From Vittaforma corneae ATCC 50505 (lineage: Eukaryota; Microsporidia; Nosematidae), in assembly GCF_000231115.1 (NCBI RefSeq), contig NW_006889859.1, positions 4,014 to 34,676 of the forward strand: DNA of 30,663 nucleotides, read 5' to 3'. The position numbers and the translations under genes were made by a program. The notes beneath the pieces are model-generated. The model was given only the letters and a program-made list of their open reading frames with translations. It searched no databases and was not told the DNA's origin. This document shows positions 1 through 9,075 of the stretch, piece after piece. Positions within the stretch are counted from its first letter, which is position 1, and the number at the start of each line of letters is the position of its first letter.

Positions 1-278
1 CAGGTCCCAGTCTTGGTTTTACGTTGATATGTGGTCTTTTTTCAAAGCTATCAATTAATCTACAAAAATTTTCAGCCAATATTTACAACAAAGCTGACTA
101 GATATAGCTCATCCAGTAGATTGGATGGATTGTAGTTGTTCTGTCAATCTTATTTAAGCTTACTTTATTATAGATATAAAAATAATGCATGCAAAAATTA
201 ATGAATCTTTTCTATTTACAATCTAGTCGCAAAGATATCTCATAAGTGTGATTTGTTTACTGACTTTGAAGTGATGTT

Positions 279-298
279 TAAAAATTGCTAATACCCCG
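279..298 (+). promoter_or_regulatory. AAATT plus CCCC start-site motif of the kinase gene
   Basis: An A-rich AAATT stretch at about 280-286 is followed by CCCC at 294-297, directly before the ATG at 299. The same pair precedes many genes in this window. It matches the CCC/GGG-like and AAATTT-like signals reported upstream of microsporidian start codons. Its closeness to the ATG implies a very short 5' leader. Confidence 0.5.
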
Positions 299-1627
299 AT
301 GTTTGACTTAGAAAAAGGATGTCTATCAAAGTATTCAATAGAAAAAGTAATAGGAAATGGTAGCTTCGGAAGTGTGTTTTTGGCTAATGACAAATCTACA
401 AATAAGAAAGTTGCACTCAAAATCTGTCCTTCCTGGTCAGATGGAGTTACAAATTACTTGTATAATGAAATGCTGATCCTATCGCTAATTGACAGTCCAT
501 ATTTTCCTAAGTTTTACCACTCCGATGACCATGGATCTTTCTTTATAATTGCCTTAGAATATTGCCCAGGAAAAACCTTGCTTCAGTATTTAGAACAGAA
601 CGGATGTCTAAAAGAACAGACGATACTGATGATTTTCAAGCAAATGCTAGATGCAATATCATATCTCCATCACCACAAGATTGTCCACAGGGATATCAAG
701 CTTGAAAACATTGTAATTGCTGATGATATGAACATTAAGCTGTGTGACTTTGGCTTTTCTACATTTGTTAAGCAAAATCAGCAGCTGACCGACTTTTGCG
801 GATCAATACAGTACTGCTCGCCCGAGATGATAAACCAGCAGGCATATGATGGAGAATCCAATGATGTTTGGACACTTGGGGTATGCGTTCTAAAGATGTG
901 TCTGGGTCTAAAAAGCTTCGATGAGGTTTCAGGCGGAAAGCCAATTACAGGATACTATTCAATATTCAATAGCTATATTGAGAGCACAAGCATAAAGAGT
1001 GTCCTAAAAGGAATCTTTATACAAGAGCAAGAGAAAAGAATAACACTAAGGAATATTTACAAAATTTTAAACCTAGAAGAGCCCATGTTTAATGATATCC
1101 ACATCAAGTTCTTTGATCCAATTATTATAGAAAAGATGAAAACAATGAACTACACCACTAGAAACATTTACGACACCGTCCAGGATGGGAATGAGCCAGA
1201 ATACTACATTTACAGATTGATTCTAAACCGACTATACTTAAAACAAGAGCATAAAGCTAGTGTGTGGCTGCAGACTAAAGACATCTTGTCAGTGATAGCA
1301 GATGGGCTGAAGTATGAACGAAGTTTATTTTGCTGTTACCAAAAAACATATTATGAGCTGATATTTAATTCCGAAGTATCTGCCGAGACGTTTTTTAAGC
1401 CGTTGCCGCTGGACTATACAATCTACAGCTTGAAGCCTAATAGAAAAATTGTCCAATTTCCCAATAAAATACTAATTGTCGAGTTTACAGTTAAAAAAAG
1501 CAAGGGCACAGCGCAAGTTGTCAGGCTTGTTTTGGTATGTGGCGAGGTTCATGATTTTTGCCAAACATTGGTAAGTATAATTGCAGAATATACAAAAATG
1601 TTGTATAGTACGGATAGCAAGGAGTGA
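299..1627 (+). CDS. Ser/Thr protein kinase, SNF1/CAMKL-like
   Basis: This 442-residue protein has a complete N-terminal kinase domain at about residues 12-255. Visible elements are a glycine loop (GNGSFGSV), the VALK lysine (K41), the alpha-C glutamate (about E57), HRDIKLEN at 130-137, DFG at 150-152 and SPE at 174-176. All catalytic residues are present, so it should phosphorylate Ser/Thr. The sequence is most like the SNF1/KIN/HSL group of CAMK kinases. The last 90 residues are a mixed strand and helix segment that could be a KA1-type membrane-binding or autoinhibitory domain; this is inferred from position and texture only. The start is the ATG preceded by CCCCG. The substrate cannot be told; cell-cycle or polarity control is typical for these relatives. 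Confidence 0.85.
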   Translation: MFDLEKGCLSKYSIEKVIGNGSFGSVFLANDKSTNKKVALKICPSWSDGVTNYLYNEMLILSLIDSPYFPKFYHSDDHGSFFIIALEYCPGKTLLQYLEQNGCLKEQTILMIFKQMLDAISYLHHHKIVHRDIKLENIVIADDMNIKLCDFGFSTFVKQNQQLTDFCGSIQYCSPEMINQQAYDGESNDVWTLGVCVLKMCLGLKSFDEVSGGKPITGYYSIFNSYIESTSIKSVLKGIFIQEQEKRITLRNIYKILNLEEPMFNDIHIKFFDPIIIEKMKTMNYTTRNIYDTVQDGNEPEYYIYRLILNRLYLKQEHKASVWLQTKDILSVIADGLKYERSLFCCYQKTYYELIFNSEVSAETFFKPLPLDYTIYSLKPNRKIVQFPNKILIVEFTVKKSKGTAQVVRLVLVCGEVHDFCQTLVSIIAEYTKMLYSTDSKE

Positions 1628-1725
1628 TAGAGCAATATTAAATTTTTATAGCAATGCTGCCCAATTATGTACTAATAAAGTGTTGTATTTGTCTACGATG
1701 GTTCCAGTGGATAGCTATGCCATTG

Positions 1726-2289
1726 TCAAAGTAGATTGGCATTTTTTACATACTTCTGATAACTAACCACCTTTTTGCTTTCACCCTCATGGTCAGTTAC
1801 CCTCCACAGTCTAAGAGTAAGATGCGGCCCAAGCTTTTCAAAAGCCGGTCCCTTCTCGTTGATGCAAAATCTATACATTCTGAAAAATATGAAATCCTTG
1901 TGCACTGCAAAATTCACAACTTGATTCGATTCTAGATTTACCGGAAATGCACTCATAAAGATATTGGCGACCCTCAGCCCAAGCTCCGTGGTAAAGTGCG
2001 ACAAAACAAGTTGATGGTTTTCCTTTTTAATTGTGGAATCTATGCCCAAGGATGCTCTGCTTCTATACTCTATTATTTTAAAGACAAACTGGCTTGTTTT
2101 ACAAGTAAAAATCAAAAACTGTGGGCCAATATCTTCTTGTATTTTAATGAAAATGTCCGAATCTTTGACTTCAAGACCATCTGCCCATTTCTTTGAATTT
2201 GGAAATATCATAAATAGTTCAGAAAGCAGCTCCCTTGTGCTATTGTGTGAATCTTTTGGAGTCTCGATGAATATTGTTGGCTGGCTCAT
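1726..2289 (-). CDS. RPF1: Brix-domain ribosome biogenesis protein, Rpf1-like
   Basis: A 187-residue protein that is almost only a Brix domain. It starts with a beta strand and the segment ELFMIFPNSKKW, which matches the ELxxIFPN pattern of Brix proteins. It continues with a SHFTTELGLRVANIF block, VVNFAVHKDFIFFRMYRF (the family's VTFhNQRDFIFFRhHRY) and closes with KLGPHLTLRLWRV (ElGPRftLkL). The order and the DFIFFR signature fit Rpf1, which acts in 60S subunit maturation and 27S pre-rRNA processing in the nucleolus. It is much shorter than yeast Rpf1, lacking N- and C-terminal tails, as is common in microsporidia. Rpf2 or another Brix paralogue is the main alternative. Its 3' end faces that of the kinase gene, about 100 bases away. 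Confidence 0.65.
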   Translation of the reverse strand: MSQPTIFIETPKDSHNSTRELLSELFMIFPNSKKWADGLEVKDSDIFIKIQEDIGPQFLIFTCKTSQFVFKIIEYRSRASLGIDSTIKKENHQLVLSHFTTELGLRVANIFMSAFPVNLESNQVVNFAVHKDFIFFRMYRFCINEKGPAFEKLGPHLTLRLWRVTDHEGESKKVVSYQKYVKNANLL

Positions 2290-2306
2290 GAGGATAAAAA
2301 ATTTTC
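2290..2306 (-). promoter_or_regulatory. AAATTT-like plus CCTC motif before the Rpf1-like gene
   Basis: On the minus strand an AAAATTTTTTAT stretch runs into CCTC and then the ATG at 2289. This is the same arrangement seen before other genes in the window, with an expected leader of only a few bases. Confidence 0.45.
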
Positions 2307-2411
2307 AAGTTTGAAAAGTTAGAATATACAACCGAGTGGAGAACAGATGCTGGCGCACTTTTGTGCGTTTACTCTTTTTATTATATTTGAAATAAAAATT
2401 GTACCCATCAA

Positions 2412-2651
2412 ATGGTGATGGATGAAGTTAAAGAAGCAGTTAGAAATAACAACATAGATCAAGTGCTGGCATTGGCCAAATACATAAGGCCAGATGAAGT
2501 AGATGAGCTGCTTGGGATATATGAAAAGTATTACACGAAAGAGCTGAACATTTCTAAAACCATACAGAACATTCTTGCCCAAATAAAGACGAGACGATCT
2601 AAGAATATCATACCAAATACTGGATGCTACACATATAAACTTGAAGAGTAA
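2412..2651 (+). CDS. Small helical protein of unknown function (79 aa)
   Basis: A 79-residue predicted all-helical protein, which I do not recognise. It begins MVMDEVKEAVRNNNID and ends in a basic and tyrosine-containing tail (TRRSKN...CYTYKLEE). No signal peptide or membrane segment is visible. The evidence that it is a gene is the upstream context: AAAAATT followed by GTACCC, five bases before the first ATG, as at other starts in this window. A second in-frame ATG lies two codons later, giving MDEV. It lies between the divergently transcribed Rpf1-like gene and the downstream Spt5 gene. Confidence 0.55.
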   Translation: MVMDEVKEAVRNNNIDQVLALAKYIRPDEVDELLGIYEKYYTKELNISKTIQNILAQIKTRRSKNIIPNTGCYTYKLEE

Positions 2652-2705
2652 TGTATTAAATTTAGCATGCATGACTATTCTCTTTTTTATAAAGACTCAA
2701 AGAGA

Positions 2706-2969
2706 CTACTCCTCTCTACATGCAGATGTTTTTTCAAGTATTTGTTGCTTAAATATTCTTACGGTTGCCAATGCTTTACTTTTAAATGCTAAAGTTATTA
2801 GGACAGCCGGATATTTCATAGTGCAAAAAGTCCCCAAAGTGTGGTCGTTCTGAGAGAATTTAACAATGTTGTAGATATCTCGATGATGCACAGGATGGTG
2901 TGTAAGACTAATGACTGAAATGATAGTAACCTTGGTGCCATCCAGCAACTTCACCAACATGCGAATCAA
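2706..2969 (-). CDS. Possible small CDS, unrecognised
   Basis: An 87-codon open frame fills part of the 409-base gap before Spt5 on the opposite strand. Its first codon is TTG; the first ATG is three codons in. The protein has alternating hydrophobic stretches (LVKLLDGTKVTIISVIS, KYPAVLITLAF) resembling a small alpha/beta fold, but I cannot assign a family. Just upstream, an ATG at 3034 opens a 22-codon frame (MELSVDQKQHPITSTIKEIL...) that runs into this frame if one base is added, so a gene of about 109 residues may be broken here. It may also be chance. No clear CCC motif sits at either start. Confidence 0.25.
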   Translation of the reverse strand: MIRMLVKLLDGTKVTIISVISLTHHPVHHRDIYNIVKFSQNDHTLGTFCTMKYPAVLITLAFKSKALATVRIFKQQILEKTSACREE

Positions 2970-3060
2970 TTTGGCAAAATCTCTTTAATTGTGCTCGTAA
3001 TGGGATGCTGCTTCTGGTCTACAGAAAGCTCCATTTTCTTTTCGGATTCTGCATGCCCCG

Positions 3061-4815
3061 ATGTCAAGAAGAAGAGCAGCAAGATATCTTCATTTGGAGG
3101 CAGAGTCTGACAGCGATGAGTACGAGTCAGAGGATCTATCAGAAGACCTAGATAATCTTGAGCCAGTGGCTATCCCGCAAGCAAAGAGCTTCACAGAACT
3201 AACCAAGGAACTTGAGGAGAAGTATGGAGCAGAAAGAGAAGAGGATGAAGAAGTGCTAGAAATACCATCACAGTCGCAACTTCTTCCCACCCCACAATCC
3301 CCGCTGCTTTTTCTGGTAAGATGCAAAGTCGGCAAAGAGAAAGAGATTTGTGAGAGAATATATGAAAGGGCAAAGGATGCTGAGGTGTGCTCTATTGTGC
3401 AGAAAGATGGGCTAAAAGGCTATATATACATCGAGTCATACAAGAAACAGGCTGTTGAGGATGTGCTGTCCACGGTTAGAAATGTTTCAAGAAAAAGATT
3501 TACTGTTGTTCCGTTTAAAGAGATGGTAGAAGCAATATCCTACAAAAAGAACATAATTGTCAGCGATTTTGCAAGAATTAAGGGCGGAAAATATAGGGGA
3601 GATCTTGTTCAGATACTTGAAAACTACGAAGATGTTGTTAAGGTAAAGGCAATCCCAAGAATCAATAATCTGAAAAGAAGATTTGATCCAAGCGAGTTCA
3701 GGGGAGAGGCCGTTTTTAAGGATGGTGGATACTACTACAATAGAGATTTCTATAGAAACGGATGCCTAGAAAAGATTATGCTAAAGTCAAACTTAGATTT
3801 CGATGTCGAGCCCACATTTGCCGAACTCAGTGAGCTAGATTTAAAGGGCAATTTTGATGTTAACGAGACGGTCAAGGTTTTGAAGGGGGATTTAAAAAAT
3901 ATAGTTGGCGTAGTTGATAGCATTAAAGGAAACGTGGCAACTCTTAAGAAAGATGGTAGGATATACGAGGTAAATGTGGACGATCTTGAAAAGTTCTTTG
4001 AAGTTGGACAGGAGGCTTCATACAGAGGAGAAAATGGAGTGGTGCTGTCTGTTCAAGGCAGAAGGATCATTTTGGGAATGGATGGCTTTACTAGGGAGGT
4101 TGAGTGCTCAATTGACGATGTCAAATCTGCCATTCCACCAAAGATAGCACCAGCTGAGAAGCCCATTAGATTTAAGGTTCGTAAAGATCCGGTAATCAAT
4201 AAACTAGTTAGAATTACGAGTGGAGAGTTTAAAGGACTACAGGGGACAATTAAAGACTCGTTCCAGGACAAATGTATTGTTCGTTTAAGATCAAATATGA
4301 AGGAAGTAACAATTGAAAGAGACGCTATTGCACCTGTTGATACAGGCAGAACGGTTTCCATTGGCGATCTCGCTGGCGACGAAGGTTTTGATGGTAAGAC
4401 ACCGTCCTTCAAAACACCTGCATTTAAAACACCTACGTACAAGACACCCTCTTACAGAACACCATCATTGGGCCTTGGCAGTAGAACAGCCGCTCGTTTT
4501 TCTGCGGAAGAGGCAGGCACAGGATGGTTGGTATCAGCATATGATGGTGCGTCTATTGTTTCAGGGGGTAAGAGCTACACTGTATCGGATATTAAAGATG
4601 GGCTGTTTCAGACTAGAACAGGCGAGATATTTCTTTCGCATGAAATTGAATTTTGTGAGCCTGAAAAGTACGACAAGGTGATAATAATGGAAGGAGACAG
4701 AAGGGGTACAGACGGCACTCTAATTTCTATTTCTGGCGACCGAGGTGTTGTACGAGACAGAGAAGGTCAACTGTACGATGTTGACATTAAAAGAGTAACG
4801 AAGAAAGCTGATTAG
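3061..4815 (+). CDS. SPT5: Transcription elongation factor Spt5
   Basis: A 584-residue Spt5, the NusG-family subunit of DSIF (with Spt4), which binds RNA polymerase II and promotes processive elongation in the nucleus. Residues 1-70 are an acidic tail. An NGN domain follows at about 80-165 (FLVRCKVGKEKEICERIYERAKD...). Then come several KOW modules, marked by FARIKGGKYRGDLVQI, VKVLKGDLKNIVGVV, VRITSGEFKGLQGTI and, at the end, VIIMEGDRRGTDGTL. Between the last KOWs is a short C-terminal-repeat-like block of five KTP/RTP units at about residues 444-468. The protein is about half the size of yeast Spt5 but has all core domains. The start is the ATG after GCCCCG. Confidence 0.93.
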   Translation: MSRRRAARYLHLEAESDSDEYESEDLSEDLDNLEPVAIPQAKSFTELTKELEEKYGAEREEDEEVLEIPSQSQLLPTPQSPLLFLVRCKVGKEKEICERIYERAKDAEVCSIVQKDGLKGYIYIESYKKQAVEDVLSTVRNVSRKRFTVVPFKEMVEAISYKKNIIVSDFARIKGGKYRGDLVQILENYEDVVKVKAIPRINNLKRRFDPSEFRGEAVFKDGGYYYNRDFYRNGCLEKIMLKSNLDFDVEPTFAELSELDLKGNFDVNETVKVLKGDLKNIVGVVDSIKGNVATLKKDGRIYEVNVDDLEKFFEVGQEASYRGENGVVLSVQGRRIILGMDGFTREVECSIDDVKSAIPPKIAPAEKPIRFKVRKDPVINKLVRITSGEFKGLQGTIKDSFQDKCIVRLRSNMKEVTIERDAIAPVDTGRTVSIGDLAGDEGFDGKTPSFKTPAFKTPTYKTPSYRTPSLGLGSRTAARFSAEEAGTGWLVSAYDGASIVSGGKSYTVSDIKDGLFQTRTGEIFLSHEIEFCEPEKYDKVIIMEGDRRGTDGTLISISGDRGVVRDREGQLYDVDIKRVTKKAD

Positions 4816-4953
4816 TAAACAGCTATTTATATTAAAAACATATGTATTTTCTTAACTGCTTTACAGCCGAGGACTAATTATAAACCAGCTAATTTACACT
4901 TAATAAAGTTTAATCATTTGTTATATCTGTGATATCTCATATTTCAGCAGTGC

Positions 4954-7731
4954 TTAGTTTTTTCCCTTAAAAATACTTCGAGCCTCATCCACATTGAAAT
5001 CTTTTCCTGACAGTAATAAGCTAATGATTCTCTCAGTGATCTTGCTAATTCCAAACTGCCTCAAATTGTCACTAAAAGCAGCCACACACTCCTTCAGATG
5101 CAGTAGACAGACTTTGATGACAATATTGTCTGCATTTCCCAGAAAACTCCTTTTCTCCTCAAAAAACACATCGACAATCTTAATAACTGTAGCTGCAGTC
5201 TCAACAGAAGTGTACTTCACCTTTTTAGAATGTCTCCAAATCAGCTTCATTAGTATTTCATTTGAGTCTTCGAGCAAGTCAAAATAAACCCTCAACACCT
5301 GTAATTCACAATTAAGACAAAGATTAATTAAAATGTCGGCAATCACGTTTTGATCCTTGACCAATGGAACAAGATCAACATGAACAGATTTCAAAGTCTC
5401 GAACCTCAGACACGAGCAGAGTGTTGTGTTCTGGGTGAACTTAAGAAGTACACTGAGTGCAATATTCCTGTAGTCTACATCCTGGTATCTGGTCATTATC
5501 TGTATCAAAATGGAGCTAATGACAGTGTTAGACGAGAACGAAATCGTGCTAGGGGCATCTACAATTATACCCGCAAGTCTGTGAAGTCCTTCAACTGAAG
5601 CGCTGCTGTTTTCGCTTGAAAGCTTGTTCAAAACATTCTCAATTTCTGACAAATTTCGTTTTTTCTTCATTGGAGTAGTTGAAATGCTAATGTTTTCCAA
5701 ACTTCGTTCAATTTCATATGAAAGATCAGCTTCAATGATCTTAGAAGATGGAACATTAAAGTCATTGCCTTGATTGCTCTTGTCCAAATTAGATGTCCGT
5801 GGCTTGCCATAGTCCTCGGCCAATAAACTGTCCCTGTCTGCGACGCTAGGAGCCTTAACAACAGATGCTGACAAATGAGGACTATCAATGCCATCGCCCA
5901 AAGAATAATGGCTGCTTTCTTCTACCAAAGACTTTTCTATGATAATTGATTCCTCCAAATCATCCAAGTCATCCTCATCTTTCATCAGATTCTGATAATT
6001 CAGCTTTTCCTCAATTAGCCTTTGCTGGTTGGAGTCTATATTTGGACGGTCCATGCTGCCATTTGACAGCATTGCTGAAGAGCACATTGTGCTGTTGTCA
6101 GGCAAAACTTCACCATTAGAGGCCACATGGGCAGTCATACTTTGGCATGGCATGTTCACATGACCAGTGCTCTGATCAATCTTGGTCTTCAATTCATTTT
6201 TAAGGATAACAATTCTGTCAATATTAAATGAAAATGCAATAAAATCGTCATTGTTCTTTACAGCAGCCTCAATATCCCTCAGATTCAATCCGTCCACGTC
6301 TTTGTACTTTCTAACTAAGTTAAAAATAGCATTCAAGCTCAAATCTCCAGGAAATGTTCTCAATGCTCTGTATAGCTTTGTTGCTGGATAGATTCTGTCC
6401 ATCAAATCTATCTCAGAGTCCATTGAATGATTAAGCAAAAAAGAAACCAATATATGTGCGTCGTTGTCGTTGAGTATAAATCTACGACTTATCAAATGCA
6501 GAATTAGGGAATTGAAATATGGGGATGGCAGAGAGAATTGGCAGTACAAAAGAATAATTGCGCTGGCAAATCTGCAAATGTCAATTTTCTCTAGCATTCC
6601 AACTGCAATAAATGGATCCTTCTGGAACACACCAAGAAACTCTGAGGTAAAAATGTTTGCCAGTGGCCCTGTAAAATCCGTATTTTCCTTAAAAATTTTG
6701 ATATTTAAAGATTTCTTAGACTCGTCTTCGTATGTATGGCATTCAGAAACACTACCTCTTTTAATACCGGTTTCACATGGGTCATTCCTTGCGCTACCAA
6801 AAATGTCGTTCCTTTTACTTTCATTGGCATTACTGAGCAGTAACGGGGGTTTGGCAACTAAAGAAGCCGTAGTATTGCTAACAGAGACAAGGCTCGATGG
6901 AGTATCATTTTCTAGTGACTTATACCGCGCTGTGAAATCAGACAGTGCTTTCTTCTCCTGCATTCCAAATACCTTAGTTTTTTCCAAAAATCTATCAATA
7001 TGTTCGTTCTTCTTGGTCACAATACTCGATAAAACATCCAGAAGACAGACAAACTTCTTTCCAACCTTGTTCTGCTCTATATTCTGTAGAATGCTTTGGA
7101 TGGCAACCACGCCATCAATCTTTCTAAATAATTCAACAATGCTATCTTTTAACTTTGATTCTGTTATCTTTGAGTTCAGATAGTAGCAGAGATCTGAGCT
7201 AATCTCAGACAGATCATCAAAAGAAACAAGAATGCCCATCATCTCTTTCAATACAGTGAGGTTGGTCTCCTTGGAGCCAATCAGAAACAGAATGATGTTG
7301 GAAATTCCCTCCTCCCTTAATTTTTCCTTATTTTCCTGGATGAAAGCCAATCTTTTATTCCAGTCTTTATCAAAAAGTAGGGGGTATTTGTCACTAAATA
7401 AATCACAGACCTTTGCTTTAGATGTTTGATCTGGCGCCGATGCTAAACTGGTATGTTTTGAATCTGCAGCAGGCTTTGAAGAAAAGGAATGCTTCTCTAT
7501 CGTAGTTGATTTCTTTAAAGTGCTGACAGGCTTTTGATCTACGCTGATTCTTGACGGAGACATTGACTGTTTCTTTGTTGAATCGGCAGATTTTGAAGTA
7601 TTTTCACTGCAAACAGGCTGTCTCTTACCTAGTTTGGATCTCTGACTTTCAGTTAATTCACTTAGATCATCCATCTGTGATAATATGTCTGCAGCCGCCT
7701 TTCTCACACCAGCCGACCCCTCGTCGAGCAT
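4954..7731 (-). CDS. STU2: Stu2/XMAP215 family protein, C-terminal part (TOG domains)
   Basis: A 925-codon open frame carrying most of a microtubule polymerase of the XMAP215/Stu2/ch-TOG family, which binds tubulin through TOG domains at plus ends and spindle poles. The first 25 residues (VGKMLDEGSAGVRKAAADIL, read from just before the ATG) are the last HEAT repeat of a TOG domain whose start lies in the upstream frame. A Ser/Lys-rich linker follows, then another TOG at about 110-275 (DKDWNKRLAFIQENKEKL...), helical-repeat regions at about 350-500 and a final helical domain at about 700-920. The frame is open upstream of its first ATG to about 7752 and has no CCC motif at 7731, so translation is unlikely to start here. 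I take it and 7746-8786 as one gene of about 1275 residues. Confidence 0.85.
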   Translation of the reverse strand: MLDEGSAGVRKAAADILSQMDDLSELTESQRSKLGKRQPVCSENTSKSADSTKKQSMSPSRISVDQKPVSTLKKSTTIEKHSFSSKPAADSKHTSLASAPDQTSKAKVCDLFSDKYPLLFDKDWNKRLAFIQENKEKLREEGISNIILFLIGSKETNLTVLKEMMGILVSFDDLSEISSDLCYYLNSKITESKLKDSIVELFRKIDGVVAIQSILQNIEQNKVGKKFVCLLDVLSSIVTKKNEHIDRFLEKTKVFGMQEKKALSDFTARYKSLENDTPSSLVSVSNTTASLVAKPPLLLSNANESKRNDIFGSARNDPCETGIKRGSVSECHTYEDESKKSLNIKIFKENTDFTGPLANIFTSEFLGVFQKDPFIAVGMLEKIDICRFASAIILLYCQFSLPSPYFNSLILHLISRRFILNDNDAHILVSFLLNHSMDSEIDLMDRIYPATKLYRALRTFPGDLSLNAIFNLVRKYKDVDGLNLRDIEAAVKNNDDFIAFSFNIDRIVILKNELKTKIDQSTGHVNMPCQSMTAHVASNGEVLPDNSTMCSSAMLSNGSMDRPNIDSNQQRLIEEKLNYQNLMKDEDDLDDLEESIIIEKSLVEESSHYSLGDGIDSPHLSASVVKAPSVADRDSLLAEDYGKPRTSNLDKSNQGNDFNVPSSKIIEADLSYEIERSLENISISTTPMKKKRNLSEIENVLNKLSSENSSASVEGLHRLAGIIVDAPSTISFSSNTVISSILIQIMTRYQDVDYRNIALSVLLKFTQNTTLCSCLRFETLKSVHVDLVPLVKDQNVIADILINLCLNCELQVLRVYFDLLEDSNEILMKLIWRHSKKVKYTSVETAATVIKIVDVFFEEKRSFLGNADNIVIKVCLLHLKECVAAFSDNLRQFGISKITERIISLLLSGKDFNVDEARSIFKGKN

Positions 7732-7745
7732 CTTTCCTACCTCAT

Positions 7746-8786
7746 CTATCTTTTAGAAATTGAATAAAATTTCAAACATTCTAATATTCCTATTTTAACA
7801 TCAGGATTCTTGTTTGACAGTCCATCTATGAGAATGTTAACATCAGGTTTTGTGTATTGGACAGTCTCAATGATCAGCTGGGTCAGCGAAGCCTTTTTGT
7901 CCTTAAACCTCTCTATCATTCCTCTGACGCAATCAGGGTTGGCTATTTTTCCTGTCCTTATACACTCCACTACTGCTACTACTACACTAAAATTAGGATC
8001 TTTGATTTTTCTCGATAATATTGGAACCACATCGTTAATATTGCTCATCTTTGCAATATTATCCTTAATAAAGTTCATAGCATTCAGTCTTTCTTTCCAG
8101 TCAGAATGATCAAAGTCAAGGCTTGACAATCTAATCTCAGTTTTTGGAACCTCAACCTGTTTAAATGACTCTTTTAGGTCTTTTAAAATGACCGGCTTCA
8201 CATTTTCTAGGTATTTTAGAAGATCATCATAAAATACACGGTAGAGTGTCAGAGAAAGCAAAGATGACTCGCTTTTAACGTCCTTGTCAGCATTCGAGAA
8301 AAGGGTATCAAGCCTCGGGCAAATCTCTTCTGCCAGGAGCTTCATATATTCTTTAGACCTAAAATCTTCCAGATTAGTACTGATCAATGAATTGACTTTG
8401 TTTACGCATCCAAAAACAACCTTTGAGTTTTTGTGAGTAAAGTACTGAGATAGTCCCTTCAAAATGCCAACCTTGTCGTTGTGAAAGGCTTTGTCAATCA
8501 CCTCTGAAAGCTTTGTTCTAATGCTTGCTTTGCTTTGGCTGAACTGGGAATAGAGACCAGAAATCTCCTCGTTTGTCAATATTCCATTGAAATTCATTAG
8601 AGAGTCCAAAGCTATTTCTAGGGCAACCGCTATTGTCTCGTTCTGAAGAAGACCAATATACTGAGGGAAATCATTAATCCTTTGATATGCCAGTGTTCTT
8701 TGTCTGAAGTTCCTGGAGGTCAAGAGTTCCTGGACATTTTCTGGAGTTACAATTAATTGTTGTTCATCTTGTGGAGCCTGGTCCAT
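7746..8786 (-). CDS. STU2: Stu2/XMAP215 family protein, N-terminal part (TOG1-TOG2)
   Basis: A 346-residue N-terminal portion of a Stu2/XMAP215 microtubule polymerase. The first TOG domain covers about residues 10-200 (ELLTSRNFRQRTLAYQRIND, a typical TOG first HEAT). The second starts at about 215 (FDHSDWKERLNAMNFIKDNI) and is cut off after ECLKFYSISKR by a TAG at 7748-7746. Its last HEAT repeat continues at once in the -1 frame. I chose the ATG at 8786 because GCCCC lies immediately upstream; a TTG three codons earlier is not credible as a start. With 4954-7731 it makes a full-length family member, so the stop looks like a one-base error or a recoding site within 7749-7754. Confidence 0.85.
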   Translation of the reverse strand: MDQAPQDEQQLIVTPENVQELLTSRNFRQRTLAYQRINDFPQYIGLLQNETIAVALEIALDSLMNFNGILTNEEISGLYSQFSQSKASIRTKLSEVIDKAFHNDKVGILKGLSQYFTHKNSKVVFGCVNKVNSLISTNLEDFRSKEYMKLLAEEICPRLDTLFSNADKDVKSESSLLSLTLYRVFYDDLLKYLENVKPVILKDLKESFKQVEVPKTEIRLSSLDFDHSDWKERLNAMNFIKDNIAKMSNINDVVPILSRKIKDPNFSVVVAVVECIRTGKIANPDCVRGMIERFKDKKASLTQLIIETVQYTKPDVNILIDGLSNKNPDVKIGILECLKFYSISKR

Positions 8787-9057
8787 TTGGGGCAAGACTA
8801 TGGTTTGGCAGAAAAGTGAAAAAATAAGAGTGGTAGGCTAATAAGCTGTTAAAGGTACAACGATAGGCAAGAAGGAGTCTTTTTAAGATAAAGAGATCCA
8901 AAACTTACGTAGTAATAAAGAGTGGTGACGGAAATCAAAAAACATTTTGGTGGGTATTTAATTTGCTTACACATATAGCACCGAGAACGAGGTTCTTATT
9001 ACTTTGCAGCACAAAACTAACCAGCCGTTTTTGATTTTTAATTGTTTTTATTAGCAG

Positions 9058-9075
9058 TAAAAATTCTTGGGATAA
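9058..9075 (+). promoter_or_regulatory. AAATT plus GGG start-site motif of IMP4
   Basis: TAAAAATT at 9058-9065 is followed by GGG at 9069-9071, four bases before the ATG at 9076. This is the GGG version of the start-proximal motif; the other genes here mostly use CCC. Confidence 0.45.

Noticed and set aside
2412..2651. Faint resemblance of the 79-residue protein to ARPC5
   Set aside because: Only a few residues agree (DEVDELLGIYEKYY) and microsporidia are known to lack the Arp2/3 complex; left as unknown.
6464..7183. 239-codon plus-strand frame opposite Stu2
   Set aside because: It is antisense to a strongly supported coding region and shows no family pattern; it is a shadow frame.
7746..7757. 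Programmed -1 slippery site at the Stu2 break
   Set aside because: The confined window does not hold an X-XXY-YYZ heptamer in the right phase; P-site re-pairing after a -1 slip would be poor. A missing A in the A4 run is simpler.
8787..8795. TTG codon as a start for the Stu2 N-terminal frame
   Set aside because: The ATG at 8786 is directly preceded by CCCC and gives a normal N-terminus; non-ATG starts are not expected. The same reasoning removes TTG at 22192 and 13989 and GTG at 25654.
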